Below are positions 55,701 through 64,000 of a stretch of 64,000 nt of DNA, piece after piece. The stretch is from the NCBI GenBank assembly GCA_001599755.1, contig BCHX01000006.1, forward strand, positions 186,001 to 250,000. Direction: 5' to 3'. The notes beneath the pieces were generated by a model, which was given only the letters and a program-made list of their open reading frames with translations, did not search any database and was not told the DNA's origin. The stretch is from Gliomastix tumulicola (taxonomy: Eukaryota; Ascomycota; Sordariomycetes; Hypocreales; Bionectriaceae). Numbering within the stretch: position 1 is the stretch's first letter; every line of letters begins with the position of its first letter. Made by a program: the position numbers and the translations under genes.

Positions 55701-57703
55701 AGCCTACGGGCAAGCCTCAGCAGGCATCTTCCAAACTTCAACCCAAGCGCAGACTTACCGATGCTGAGCTGATGCCTCCCCCGCCCCTGCCCAAGCCCAA
55801 CCCGGACACTCCCCGGCCAAAGGAGAAGAAGAGGTCCCCCCCTGCCCAGGCCAAGGGCAAGTCTCCTCCCGGCCAGGACGCCACTCCGAAGCGCCCCGCC
55901 GAGGACATCTCCTTCGACTTCGAGCCCCGGTCGAGCAAGAAAGCCAAGACGACTCCGGGCTCCAGCTCAGACCACGGCGATGCGGGGACGGCACCGAAGG
56001 GCGCCTTTCACTCGGCGAGTCCCGAGAAGCAGCGGGAGCTGGTGAAGAAGGGATTCCAGGAGTATATGGATGCGCAGGAGGCGGAGAAGGCGAAGATGGC
56101 CGAGGAGGTTGAGATCAGCTCGGACGAGTCGACGGACTACAGTGACGACGACGATGATGATCAAGGGAGAAGCGGGGAAGACCAGGAAGGTGATCAGGAG
56201 GGTGATCAGGCGGATGATCAGCAGAATGACCAGGACGAGGGCGAGGAGGAGGAGGACCGCGAAGACGGTGACGAGGAGCACGATATTGATGATGAGGACT
56301 CCGACGACGATGAGGATGACAGTGATGACGAAGACTCCAGCGACGAGGAGGATGATAGTGGCGATGAGGACGATGAGGACGATAGTGAGGGGGAGGACAG
56401 CGAAGAAGAGGACGAGGAGGGACAAGATGACGAAGAGGAGGAGCCTACCTCAGCGAAAGAGCAGCAGAAACCCCTCTCACCCAAGCAGCCCAACCCCTTC
56501 GTCAAACTCATGCTCGAGAAAGCCGCCGAGGTCGACAAAGCAGAGCGCGCCCAGCTCGCCAAGGCCCTCCAAGCCCGCCAGCGCGAGATCAAGAAGCAAG
56601 AGAAAGACCTAGAACGCAGAGAAAAGGCCCTCCGCGATGCCAAGCCGCAAAGGGAGGCAGCCGCCGCCGAGGTCCTGGAGCTCAAGAGGGCCCGCGAGGC
56701 GGAACCGCCGGGCACCAGACCCCTGGAGTCGTGGAAGAGGAGGCGGATTATCCGCAAGGGTAAGCAGGACAACAGAAGCTCCGACTTGGACCACCACGAC
56801 ACGCAGACTGACGACGAGCCGCAGCCCCGAAGTTCTAGAGGCCGGAGAGAAGGAGGAGGAGGAGGAGGAGGAGGAGGAGGAGGAGGAGTAGCCGTGGTGG
56901 GGAAGGGGCTGAAGGTGCTGCCGCCTCGTCCGCGCGGTCCCAGGGAGTCTCTGCCCGTGCCGGACGACTCTCTGCTGGAGGACGAGCCGAGGACGCCCGG
57001 GGGCAGCCTCGATATTCCTAGTCCTATGATCGACACGGCGGCTGCTGTGCTTGTCCCGCTGGGCTCGACTCAGACGGCTCCCAGGGGGATGCTCCAGCGG
57101 TTCACGGGCACGATCGGCGCGTACTTCCAGCCGAGGAGGACTTCCGACAAGGCGTCTCCCGAGGTTGGGCGGACGCCTATTGAACGGCCCATCGCAGACC
57201 AGCTTGCTCTCAGCCCAGGTTTCCCCGTACCGTCGCCATCTCTAGGTAGACAAGCTCCAATCAACAAGCCTACGCCTGCCCATACCCAGTCATCTCTCCG
57301 AAAAGTCACTCTACCCCCAAGCTCCTCCTCCTCCTCCTCCTCCTCTCCCTCCAGCGACGGCTACCGCACCGCCCCCGATGACACCCCTATTCCCCTCTCC
57401 TTCGGCCCGAAGCCCTCCTCGACCCTCAAGCGCGACAGCACCGGCAAGCCCAAGCCCAAGCCCAAGACCACCGCCGCCAACAAGCCCGTGCAGACCGTCG
57501 AGACCGCAACGCCGAAGAGTGCTGCCACTGCCAAGGGGAAACCTCGCAGCGGCGGCCCGGGAACGACCTCGTCCAGGCGCAGGAGGCGCAGGCCGTCGGA
57601 CCCGAACTACGTCCTTCCGTCGCGGCTGCCCTCGGTCGACGTGCGGGATATGTGGATTGAGCCGGAGCCCAGTCCGACCAAGAGGCGGAGGACGAGGCAG
57701 TAG
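52769..57703 (+). CDS. Large acidic nuclear-type protein with N-terminal C2H2 zinc fingers
   Basis: Intronless, 1,644 residues. Residues about 70-155 contain three C2H2-like fingers: C-P-x3-C with H-x4-H, C-P-Y-P-H-C with H-x4-H, and C-P-x3-C with H-x4-H. A further Cys-rich patch is at about residue 770: Y-C-S-R-C, later H, then C. Between and after these lie very long disordered stretches: a Lys/Glu run near 490, Thr/Ala/Lys/Pro-rich repeats (about 520-700), poly-Gln, and an Asp/Glu tract near 1110-1230. A charged coiled coil follows (about 1250-1320), then a poly-Gly run. The basic C-terminus has R-R-R-R-R and K-R-R-R motifs. A DNA- or chromatin-associated role is inferred from composition; no family recognised. 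Confidence 0.7.
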   Translation: MTDPNGPPAQPGRLRTLLRSRDPERAAQGQAPLVTTAVLTPTEQKERDAELQRLRELVQQSRFQQPLLETCPEASCEYKFHASEIDSFHEHYARVHGDAVRIRCPYPHCAFICPLADGLVLLTHFQEVHERRCPAEGCDFVFAADEPETFRRHQHNVHEMQRCPWHPKLRFPRVTREDLQRDLLKVPFFYHLRSQHYQQLKELLRLSDGRVERALRKLYHEAPGSEVEAEPVEGQQQRRRVLASPDVSDNGASEESEEEEDGEGGGEGGGEGNTTLAMQDLAERLSREDPRYGESSPEAVQSPRFASPRNRRQYPACRGTSSRVATPDSAAWASSPQGSPPSHDSDDSAPGMSKNARGKRPEKPGAAVQEEYEEYDEFDAVGEGEEGFEDLFDASVAQFLADEERRRREASGAGPSRDAPSTPSEDDGERENEDGDSDDAAVGELTLLEQLELQAVARIAGADWKELLRQDRVAWKTLPAPAKEAEKKKEKEKEKEKEKAKTLSKQGKSKTQSTDSVSKSGSQPSSVTRPSGSKPTSKSTSKPASTPASTKPTTEGASATKSATKTPATTKTPAAAEAPNQKPSQQTTTTQASKTTTKETTPKTPAASQSTAKEPAATKPTPTTSAATKAATPATQSVQKPAQQKTTQSKAAKQTPPAQSTPSEPAPATSAAPKPATKESSQTPAAKPANKEASATKATKQTPANKVHYLDSSSSLSSKQQQQQQQQKKKHGQSPANDRHRRQPSPDWVQETPGAKTPKMDKKARFYCSRCLRKAPITGNGDVTARMQIAAHTDPERSCRIRNALGSLETGLPNRSGWIPEKDVKNRLTELREEFRERYPEYVLTMYPLDPKHLNASSWESDPNNEENSEAWGLPWPPYEGDGKLPGGDEDDDNDDDDDNNDDGPGGDGGQDDETESEFEPQPQSSSKRKSPPSKPTEQPAPKARKTAAPSPSKKQTQTDAEPLHPPPRATKSLSPEKPTGKPQQASSKLQPKRRLTDAELMPPPPLPKPNPDTPRPKEKKRSPPAQAKGKSPPGQDATPKRPAEDISFDFEPRSSKKAKTTPGSSSDHGDAGTAPKGAFHSASPEKQRELVKKGFQEYMDAQEAEKAKMAEEVEISSDESTDYSDDDDDDQGRSGEDQEGDQEGDQADDQQNDQDEGEEEEDREDGDEEHDIDDEDSDDDEDDSDDEDSSDEEDDSGDEDDEDDSEGEDSEEEDEEGQDDEEEEPTSAKEQQKPLSPKQPNPFVKLMLEKAAEVDKAERAQLAKALQARQREIKKQEKDLERREKALRDAKPQREAAAAEVLELKRAREAEPPGTRPLESWKRRRIIRKGKQDNRSSDLDHHDTQTDDEPQPRSSRGRREGGGGGGGGGGGGVAVVGKGLKVLPPRPRGPRESLPVPDDSLLEDEPRTPGGSLDIPSPMIDTAAAVLVPLGSTQTAPRGMLQRFTGTIGAYFQPRRTSDKASPEVGRTPIERPIADQLALSPGFPVPSPSLGRQAPINKPTPAHTQSSLRKVTLPPSSSSSSSSSPSSDGYRTAPDDTPIPLSFGPKPSSTLKRDSTGKPKPKPKTTAANKPVQTVETATPKSAATAKGKPRSGGPGTTSSRRRRRRPSDPNYVLPSRLPSVDVRDMWIEPEPSPTKRRRTRQ
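56100..56450 (+). repeat. GAN-rich low-complexity tract encoding poly-Asp/Glu
   Basis: About 350 bases of gat/gac/gag codons encode the acidic tract of the zinc-finger protein. A GGA run near 56848-56890 encodes poly-Gly further on. Confidence 0.8.
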
Positions 57704-58382
57704 TGGTTTTCCTTTTTCCTAGAGTTCGTTTTGTTCTTGCTCTTGTTCTTGTTCTTGTTCTTCAGTCAAGATTTGATGGGTTGTATTTAGGCCGGGGAGT
57801 AGGCGGCGTTTGGGGAATCAACAGGGGGGGCGTTCAGGAATCCATTTTGTTAGCTATGAATGAATGTAGTCTTTGTGCAAAAGGGCGTTTGGGTCATCAT
57901 AGAGGCAGTTATTTTTCACATTTCATCCTGATTCGTGAGTCTCTCTATGCTATAGCTGCTTCTTCAGCCTTGGGACACGCCGTCCATGATGCTTTGTAAG
58001 TCATACTTGCCGGCGTCCAAAACCAAGTCAGTGGTCTTTCTCAGCAACTATCTCCGGCAACGACATCACCTCTGGGAACAACTTTCTTGACGCGTTTGTG
58101 TTCTCATGGATAATGGATACTAAAAGATGATCATTAAACGCCACATACGAGTGAGTAGAGCAGGATATGGGAGACATCACTTGATAAGAGGCATCACCAC
58201 GACATCGGTGCAAGATTTGTTCAACAGTCATTCATTAGTCCTTCCGGTTGTCCAGCTCTGTAGCGGTAGATCTATCCCGCGAAAAAAAAAAAAAAAAAAA
58301 AAACAACCAGAACTCCAAGCAGCCCGAAGATCCCCAAACCCAGAAACATTTACACCACAAGACCCAAGTCAAGGCGAACACG
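57704..58382. other. Convergent 3' flanks with A22 run
   Basis: The 3' flanks of the zinc-finger gene (plus) and MSH6 (minus). A run of 22 A at about 58282-58303 lies 80 bp past the MSH6 stop codon. No gene seen. Confidence 0.55.
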
Positions 58383-61300
58383 CTACAGCTTCCCAATGGC
58401 CTCCAGCAGCACATCCACCCCGCGCTCCCCGATATCCCCTTTGTCACCCAGCAACGCCGCCACGTCACTCAGCACGCCAAGCGGGATGTAGCAGCCCGTC
58501 TTGGCCTTGTCCAGACTCTCCTTGAGCTTGGACGTGTGCTCCCACTCCCTGGCTGCCTCCTCGGCCAGCTCGACCACGCGCGCAGGAATGCCGCACATGG
58601 AGGCGCAGTGCATGCCAAACGAGCCCTCAGCCACGCCATCCTCCAGCCTGTACAGGAACGTGACGCGACGCTCGGCCTCGTCGACGTGGATCTGCATGCG
58701 ACGAGCCCGGATCTCTGGGTGGTTCTCAAACTCGGTGGCCAGAGAATGGTAGTGCGTCGCAAAGAAGCCAACACAGCCAATGTGCGTCGCGACATGGTGG
58801 AGGACAGCCTGGGCGACAGCGACGCCGTCATAGGAGCTCGTGCCACGGCCAAGTTCGTCGAGGATGACGAGGGAGCGTGGCGTGGCCTCAGCGAGGATCT
58901 TCTTCGTCTCCGAGAGCTCGACGAAGAAGGTCGACTGCGCGGCGAAGATGTTGTCGTTGGCGCCGAGACGAGACATGATCCTGTCCACAGGCGTCAGACG
59001 GGCAGACGTCGCAGGGACAAAGCAGCCAATCTGGGCCATGATCACAGCAACGCATGACTACGAGTCAGAAATGTTAGTAAATGGCCCCGAAAACATCAAG
59101 AGGGTGGAAGCAAGGGCTACCAGGGCTGATCACTTACCATCCTTAGCACGGTCGACTTGCCAGCGGCGTTGGCACCGGTCAGCAGGTTGATATTGGCCTC
59201 GTCGCCGCCGAGCTTGATGTCGTTGGGGATGAAGTCGTCGACAGTGTTGGTCATGCAGGGATGTCGCAGCTCCTCAAACTCGACCACGCTGCGCTCCTCG
59301 TCCACAAACACGGGCCGGCAGCTCGGCTCGCCAAGAGACGACGATGCCTTGGCCAAGCTCACGAGACAGTCCAGCTGGGCGACGATCCTGATCGCCTTGA
59401 GCCACGTGTCGTAGTCGGCGTCAAACTTGCGGAAGAACTTGGCCGCAGTCTCCTTGACCAGCTGCGAGTGCGTCTCCTCCGCCTCCTGGAGCTCCCGGAC
59501 GAGGTCGGTGAGCTGAGGGAAGTACCAGCGCTTGAGGTCCTTGGTCGCCGACATCTGCCGCCAGCTCGAGGGCACCTTGACGCTCTTGGGGGCCTCGATC
59601 TGGTAGATCTCCTTGCCAATGTCCGTGAACTTGAGGGCCTTAGACTTCAGGGCCTTTTTCTGCTCCTCCAGCAGCTTGTTCAGCTCAGCCTTGATGCCGT
59701 CCATGTGCTCCATGCTCTTGTCGAAGTCCTCATCGATGCCGGTATGGGGGGTCAGAAGCCTATCGTTGCGGGCTTGGTGGCGGTCGAAGGCGGTTGACCA
59801 GTAGCTGAGAGGCTCCTCGAGATTCGGCATGGCCGAGATGAGCTCGTCGACCACTCCTTCGCGGCCTCGGAACGCAGCGAGCAGAGTCATGGTGTATTCG
59901 ATCTGCTCCAGACCGTCGAGAACGCGCACGAACTCCTCAGCGCGGCAAGTGCCGGCATGAACCCGCGAAATCAGGCGCTCCAGATCCGGCATCTTGACCA
60001 GCTGAGACGCAAACTGTTCCCGGATGGAGGGGTCCTTGTTGAGAAGCTCGACGGCATCCAGACGCTCGTTCAGGCGTCGGATATCACAGAGGGGGTGGGC
60101 AACCCACTGGCGGAACATACGCTTTCCAAAGGGCGTCACACACTTGTTGAGGAGACTAAAGAGCGTCCCTTCCGTACCACCGTTGACCGAGTTGGAAAAC
60201 AGTTCGAGGTTGGTGAGCGTCTGACCGTCCAGGATGAGGGTGCCGTTCTTTTGGATGGGGTTGTATGCCTCGAAGCTGCGCTGGGAAAGGAGAGGTCGCT
60301 CGAGCTTCAGAAACTTGAGGTACGACACAAGGCCACCGAGGGCGGACATGACAGTCTCGTCGTTCCTGTACTTCTCCAGGTTCTCCGGCCAAACTTCGTC
60401 ACCGTCATCATTCACGAAGTACTTCTCCGCGTTGAGCTCCCGGTAGGTTCGATCGGCATCCCAGAATTCGGTGAGAGGCTTGAGGTGAGTCCAGATGGTG
60501 GTTGGGCTCACGCTATTCTTAAGAATACGTAGAGCCTTGGGCGACACTTTGGACTTCTCGAGTAGGAGTTCCCTCGGGCCAGTCTGAGCGATGAGGGTCT
60601 CAAACTTGGTGAGATCGACATCATCGACGAAGCCGGAGAGATAGAAACGGCCGGTCGCGGTGTCAGCGAAGGCGATGCCAAAAGCAGGAAGTCCGTCGAC
60701 GACAGACTCCTTGATGGCCACACAGAAGGCCGACATGTCGTCCTGGAGCATGCTTCCGTCGACGAGGGTGCCGGCAGTGAGCACACAGGCCAGCTCACGG
60801 GTGATGATTTTGTCCGCCTTCTTGCCCTTGTCCTGTCGTTCCCGCATCTCCTTGCCGAGGTTGGTCTCCATCTGGTCAACGCGGGCAACCTTGTACTGTT
60901 TGGCGATGAACTGGTTCACCCAGTGGTCGAGGGAGCTCTCGGGCACGCCGACCATACGCATGTTGACCCGGTCCGTCATCTTGAAGTCGAACTCCTGGTG
61001 GCCGATGGTCGCATCCTTCTCGTACAGCTCGTAGAACTTGCCCTTCTTGAAGAAGACAATAGTGTCCCACAGGTTCTGCTTGATCTCCCAATACTGCTTC
61101 TCAAAGGGCGAAAACTTGCTCCAAGCGCCGGGGGGGACGAAGATGGTACGAGGGTCGTAGTCGGGATCCCCGGGGCTGCGCTTGTCCTTGTCCCGGATGT
61201 TAACCAGCCAGGCATGGCGCTCCTCGGGCTCCTTGGTGTGTGCCTTCTCCTTGCCCTTTGGCGTCTTGGACGTCCGCTGAGCGGGCTTCTTCACCGGGTG

Positions 61301-62320
61301 GGCGGCGGTTGAGTCCGGATCGTAGTTCCATTGCTGAGCCGTCGACTGGGGGAGGTCATTCAGCATCTCGTCGTCGATCTCGTTGTCGATGTAGTTGTCC
61401 TCGTCGGAGGCTGCGGCCGGGGATGATACGTTGGATCGCTTGCGAGGTGCTTGTGGCTTGGAGGGTCGCTTCCTCTTCTTGGGCTTGACTTCATCTTCGT
61501 CTTCATCGGTCGTAGCGAGGAAGTCTTTCATGTCATCTAGCAAGGGTCAGCATCGCGAAGTGTGAAGCCTTTGGGAGAGGTACGAACCGTCTTCGTCCTG
61601 TTCGATCGAGTCCATCGGCTGTTCGTAGTCATCCCCATCGTCCTCGACAACGGCCCGCCTCTTAGCGCGGCGCCGTTTGGTCGACTCTCCGAACGTGAAT
61701 GCATCGTCGTCGTCCGAGGACTCGGCGTAATTAACGGCCTTTCGTACCTGTAGGGGCAAACACGTCAGCATCCCTGTAGAAATACGACTCGAAGCATCGG
61801 GAGGGGGGAGGCTGCCGAGGCTCACCTTGCGAGACGGGCTGCTGCCATTAGCAGCAGGCTCGATCTTAACAGACTTGACTTTGCCCGTGAGCGACGTCGC
61901 CGCGGGCACGCGGTTCGGCGTCTCGTCATCCATATTCTCCTGAGACGAGGGCGGCTCGATGGCGTCACTGCTAGGAACGGGCGTCGAGAGCAGCTTCGCG
62001 CCCGCCTTGGCCTTGGGGTTGAATGCAGGCACGGGCTTCTGCGGCTTGACCTTGGGCAGCGAGTTGGCTTTTGTGGTCTCTTGAAGGTGCGAGGAGGACG
62101 GAGGGAGGGAAGGCGAGACCTGTGAGGGAGACTGCTGGAGAGAGGCCGGGGTCGCCGCGGCGGCGGCGGCGGCGGCGGGTGACGATTTGACGGTGGGCGA
62201 GGACTTTTGGAAGAACGAGGCGATGGTGCGCTGCTTGGTGGAGGAGGCGGCGGTCTTGCTCGTCACCGCCTTCGCGGGGGTGCGCGCGGCGGGTTTGCCG
62301 CCTGGCCTGTCGGCTGCCAT
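58383..62320 (-). CDS. MSH6: DNA mismatch repair protein Msh6
   Basis: Four exons, 62320-61826, 61747-61588, 61536-59138 and 59057-58383, all in frame, 1,242 residues, usual for fungal Msh6. Residues 30-37 (Q-R-T-I-A-S-F-F) are a PCNA-interacting box. A disordered, acidic linker leads to the mismatch-binding domain, with the hallmark F-Y-E (K-F-Y-E-L-Y, Phe about 386). The ATPase has Walker A G-A-N-A-A-G-K-S-T at the end of exon 3 and the signature D-E-L-G-R-G-T-S-S-Y-D-G in exon 4. The helix-turn-helix end is present. With Msh2 it forms MutS-alpha, which finds base mismatches and small loops in the nucleus. Intron 1 (78 nt) is a multiple of three with no stop, so an unspliced message stays in frame. 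Confidence 0.95.
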
Positions 62321-63644
62321 TGTTCTCGAGGAGCGGTCGCTATTGTCCGGCGGGAAGAGACGGTGAGGAGAGCGTGAGCTCGGTGGTGGTCGAGTCTAAG
62401 GTCGGGTGGGAGGCTGCTCGAATGACGACATGGGCAGCGTGAATTACAACGAGAAAAGGAGAGCGCAGTTGGCTGGTCTAATTGAAACAGATGCTCGGAG
62501 GCAAGAATATCAAGGGAAGAGAAGAAACAATACGCCAGGAAAGCATGGAAGGATAAGAAGGGGGAGATGGTGCTGCTGGCTGGAGAAGGTCGGGGGGTTG
62601 AAATTGTGAATCGCGTCCCGAGTCGCGTCTCGAGTTCACGCGTTAAGGGCGTGCAGTGCCCAAGCGGGCAGTACGCGCACTGTGTAGAGCTTATCTATGG
62701 AAGAAATGACTGTTGATTGGTGCGATAAGAGAACATACAGTGCTGGGCACTGTCTTGAATGAATGCCCCTCCCCTTAGCACGCCAGATCCCAGCAAGCTT
62801 CAGTCCAGCCCTGGCCCATCAATCTCCTCAGTTGCCAAAGTCCCTTTGACGGCACGCTTCCGTTGTTACAGTCGAAGTTCAATGACGCGCCCCCTTGCAC
62901 ATCACTGTCTCAGCTTTCCTCCAGCTTGTTTGGGCTCGCTGCGTCTGTGTCCTGGTAGCTTAGTACCAATGATTCTCGCGAGGCCTTCTACGGTCCCACG
63001 CCGGAAGGACGAGAGCATGCTGCCATGGCCTGGTGAAACTGAGCATTCTCATTCAATGAGTGAATGTCTTTATGGATAGATATAAAAGATTGTTTTAGTA
63101 CTTTTATGCTAGTAAATCGAGTTCTCGTATATCACGATCTAACAAGTGTCCCTCTCATGCGCATCCATACAACATGTCTCGTAGCGAGACCATAGAAGAT
63201 ATTCAGTGTCACATCATGTAGCTCACCTGCGTATTAGTCCTCGCATTATTCCGAACAGAAGGTGTGTAAAAACCAACGAACCTATCTTATAGGCAGCGAC
63301 AGCATTATTTGCACATTACATATAGCGAAGAATGCCCGAAAATCGTACAGCTTCTGTGAGCAAGTTGAAACTTTAGGGTAAGGCAGCTTCCAGACGCTGG
63401 CACTGAAATTCACACATGAAACACACACAAAGTTGACACACCTACCCCGCATTCTCACCAGGTCGCAGATCTGCCCCTCGCTTTGAAATGCTTGAAATGC
63501 GGTTCGCGATGGATTTTTTTCTGCCCACCTCCAAGGGCAAAAAGTGATACGACAAATGATGCGATTCTCTCTCCTCACGTTCCCAGGAGATACCCAATGA
63601 TTACAACCTATAGAGTCCTTTGAGAGCTTCATCCCTCGCCCACA
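62321..63644. promoter_or_regulatory. Divergent promoter interval between MSH6 and DPH2
   Basis: 1.3 kb between divergent start codons. It contains only short frames; a 136-codon minus-strand frame overlaps the DPH2 start and is unlikely to be real. Confidence 0.4.
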
Positions 63645-64000
63645 ATGGCGGACCTCACCGCGCCGCCCGTCCTCTCGACCCCCGACGACCACATCCTCGA
63701 GGCCCTCCAGCCAGAAACCGACGCGACATCCTCCAGCCTCTCCGATACTCTCCTTACTTCCATCTACGAGATCGACCGCACGGCGACAGAGATCCTCGCA
63801 GGGCGATGGAAACGCATCGCGCTCCAGTTCCCAGACTCGATGCTCGTAGACGCACCCCGCGTCGCGCAGACGCTCTCGACCGAGCTGGACATCAGATACA
63901 AGAGGGCTGATACAGCAGGGGAGAGTGGCGATAAAGGATGGGGAGGGAGGATATATATTCTCGGGGACACGAGCTACGGTGCGTGCTGCGTGGACGAGGT
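63645..64000 (+). CDS. DPH2: Diphthamide biosynthesis protein Dph2, 5' part (cut by window edge)
   Basis: The frame opens at the ATG at 63645 and is still open at the window end, so only about 118 residues are present. Seen are I-Y-E-I-D-R-T, R-W-K-R-I-A-L-Q-F-P-D-S-M-L and I-L-G-D-T-S-Y-G-A-C-C-V-D-E, the first conserved block of the Dph1/Dph2 family with its iron-sulfur-related Cys. S-Y-G-A-C-C-V-D-E and the N-terminal sequence fit Dph2 rather than Dph1. With Dph1 it carries out the first step of diphthamide formation on elongation factor 2. Any introns further on are outside the window. Confidence 0.85.
   Translation, partial: MADLTAPPVLSTPDDHILEALQPETDATSSSLSDTLLTSIYEIDRTATEILAGRWKRIALQFPDSMLVDAPRVAQTLSTELDIRYKRADTAGESGDKGWGGRIYILGDTSYGACCVDE

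Noticed and set aside
58282..58303. A22 run as a possible retroposon or LINE tail
   Set aside because: No target-site duplication and no reverse-transcriptase-derived sequence next to it; a simple homopolymer near the MSH6 3' end explains it.
63282..63692. 136-codon minus-strand ORF overlapping the DPH2 start
   Set aside because: Overlaps the N-terminus of a well-recognised gene and has no recognisable features.

Overview
This window is nuclear DNA from a filamentous ascomycete (Pezizomycotina). Genes lie on both strands at roughly one per 3 kb. Most introns are 43-110 nt with GT-AG ends and CTRAC/CTAAT branch sites. Many proteins carry Gln-, Gly- or Pro-rich low-complexity tracts, and several orthologues are typical of this group (Msh6, Cox10, PIG-S/Gpi17, Dph2). 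By eye I cannot name the genus. I rebuilt spliced models by hand; each model given as a join keeps frame across all its exon joins.

1-10 kb: a single-pass membrane protein with a duplicated Cys module (minus), a five-exon zinc alcohol dehydrogenase (minus), a doubtful small membrane protein (minus), and a large GPI-anchored, Pro-rich wall protein with five internal repeats (plus).

10-19 kb: a divergent pair, a STAND-like protein without a visible Walker A (minus) and a large AAA+ ATPase (plus), followed by a four-exon LaeA/UMTA-type methyltransferase (plus). A gene-poor stretch of about 4.8 kb follows.

23-39 kb: a Kelch/BTB protein resembling the Ras regulator Ral2 (plus), a FAT1-type very-long-chain acyl-CoA synthetase (minus), the GPI-transamidase subunit PIG-S (plus), a Myb/SANT-like factor (minus) and an alpha/beta hydrolase (minus).

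39-47 kb looks more accessory: an HNH-domain protein and an uncharacterised Cys-cluster protein fire apart from a 157-bp shared promoter, next to a six-exon helical-repeat protein that resembles the back half of a fungal NLR. A small NTF2-like protein follows.

48-64 kb: Cox10 (minus), a transaldolase-family enzyme whose active site looks like fructose-6-phosphate aldolase (plus), a 1,644-residue acidic zinc-finger protein (plus), Msh6 (minus) and the start of Dph2 (plus, cut by the window edge).

The most notable observation is the transaldolase-family gene at 50379-51610. It appears naturally to carry Gln and Tyr where transaldolases have their catalytic Glu and Phe, inside a segment that reads like fructose-6-phosphate aldolase. 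No tRNA, rRNA, transposon or CRISPR array was recognised.
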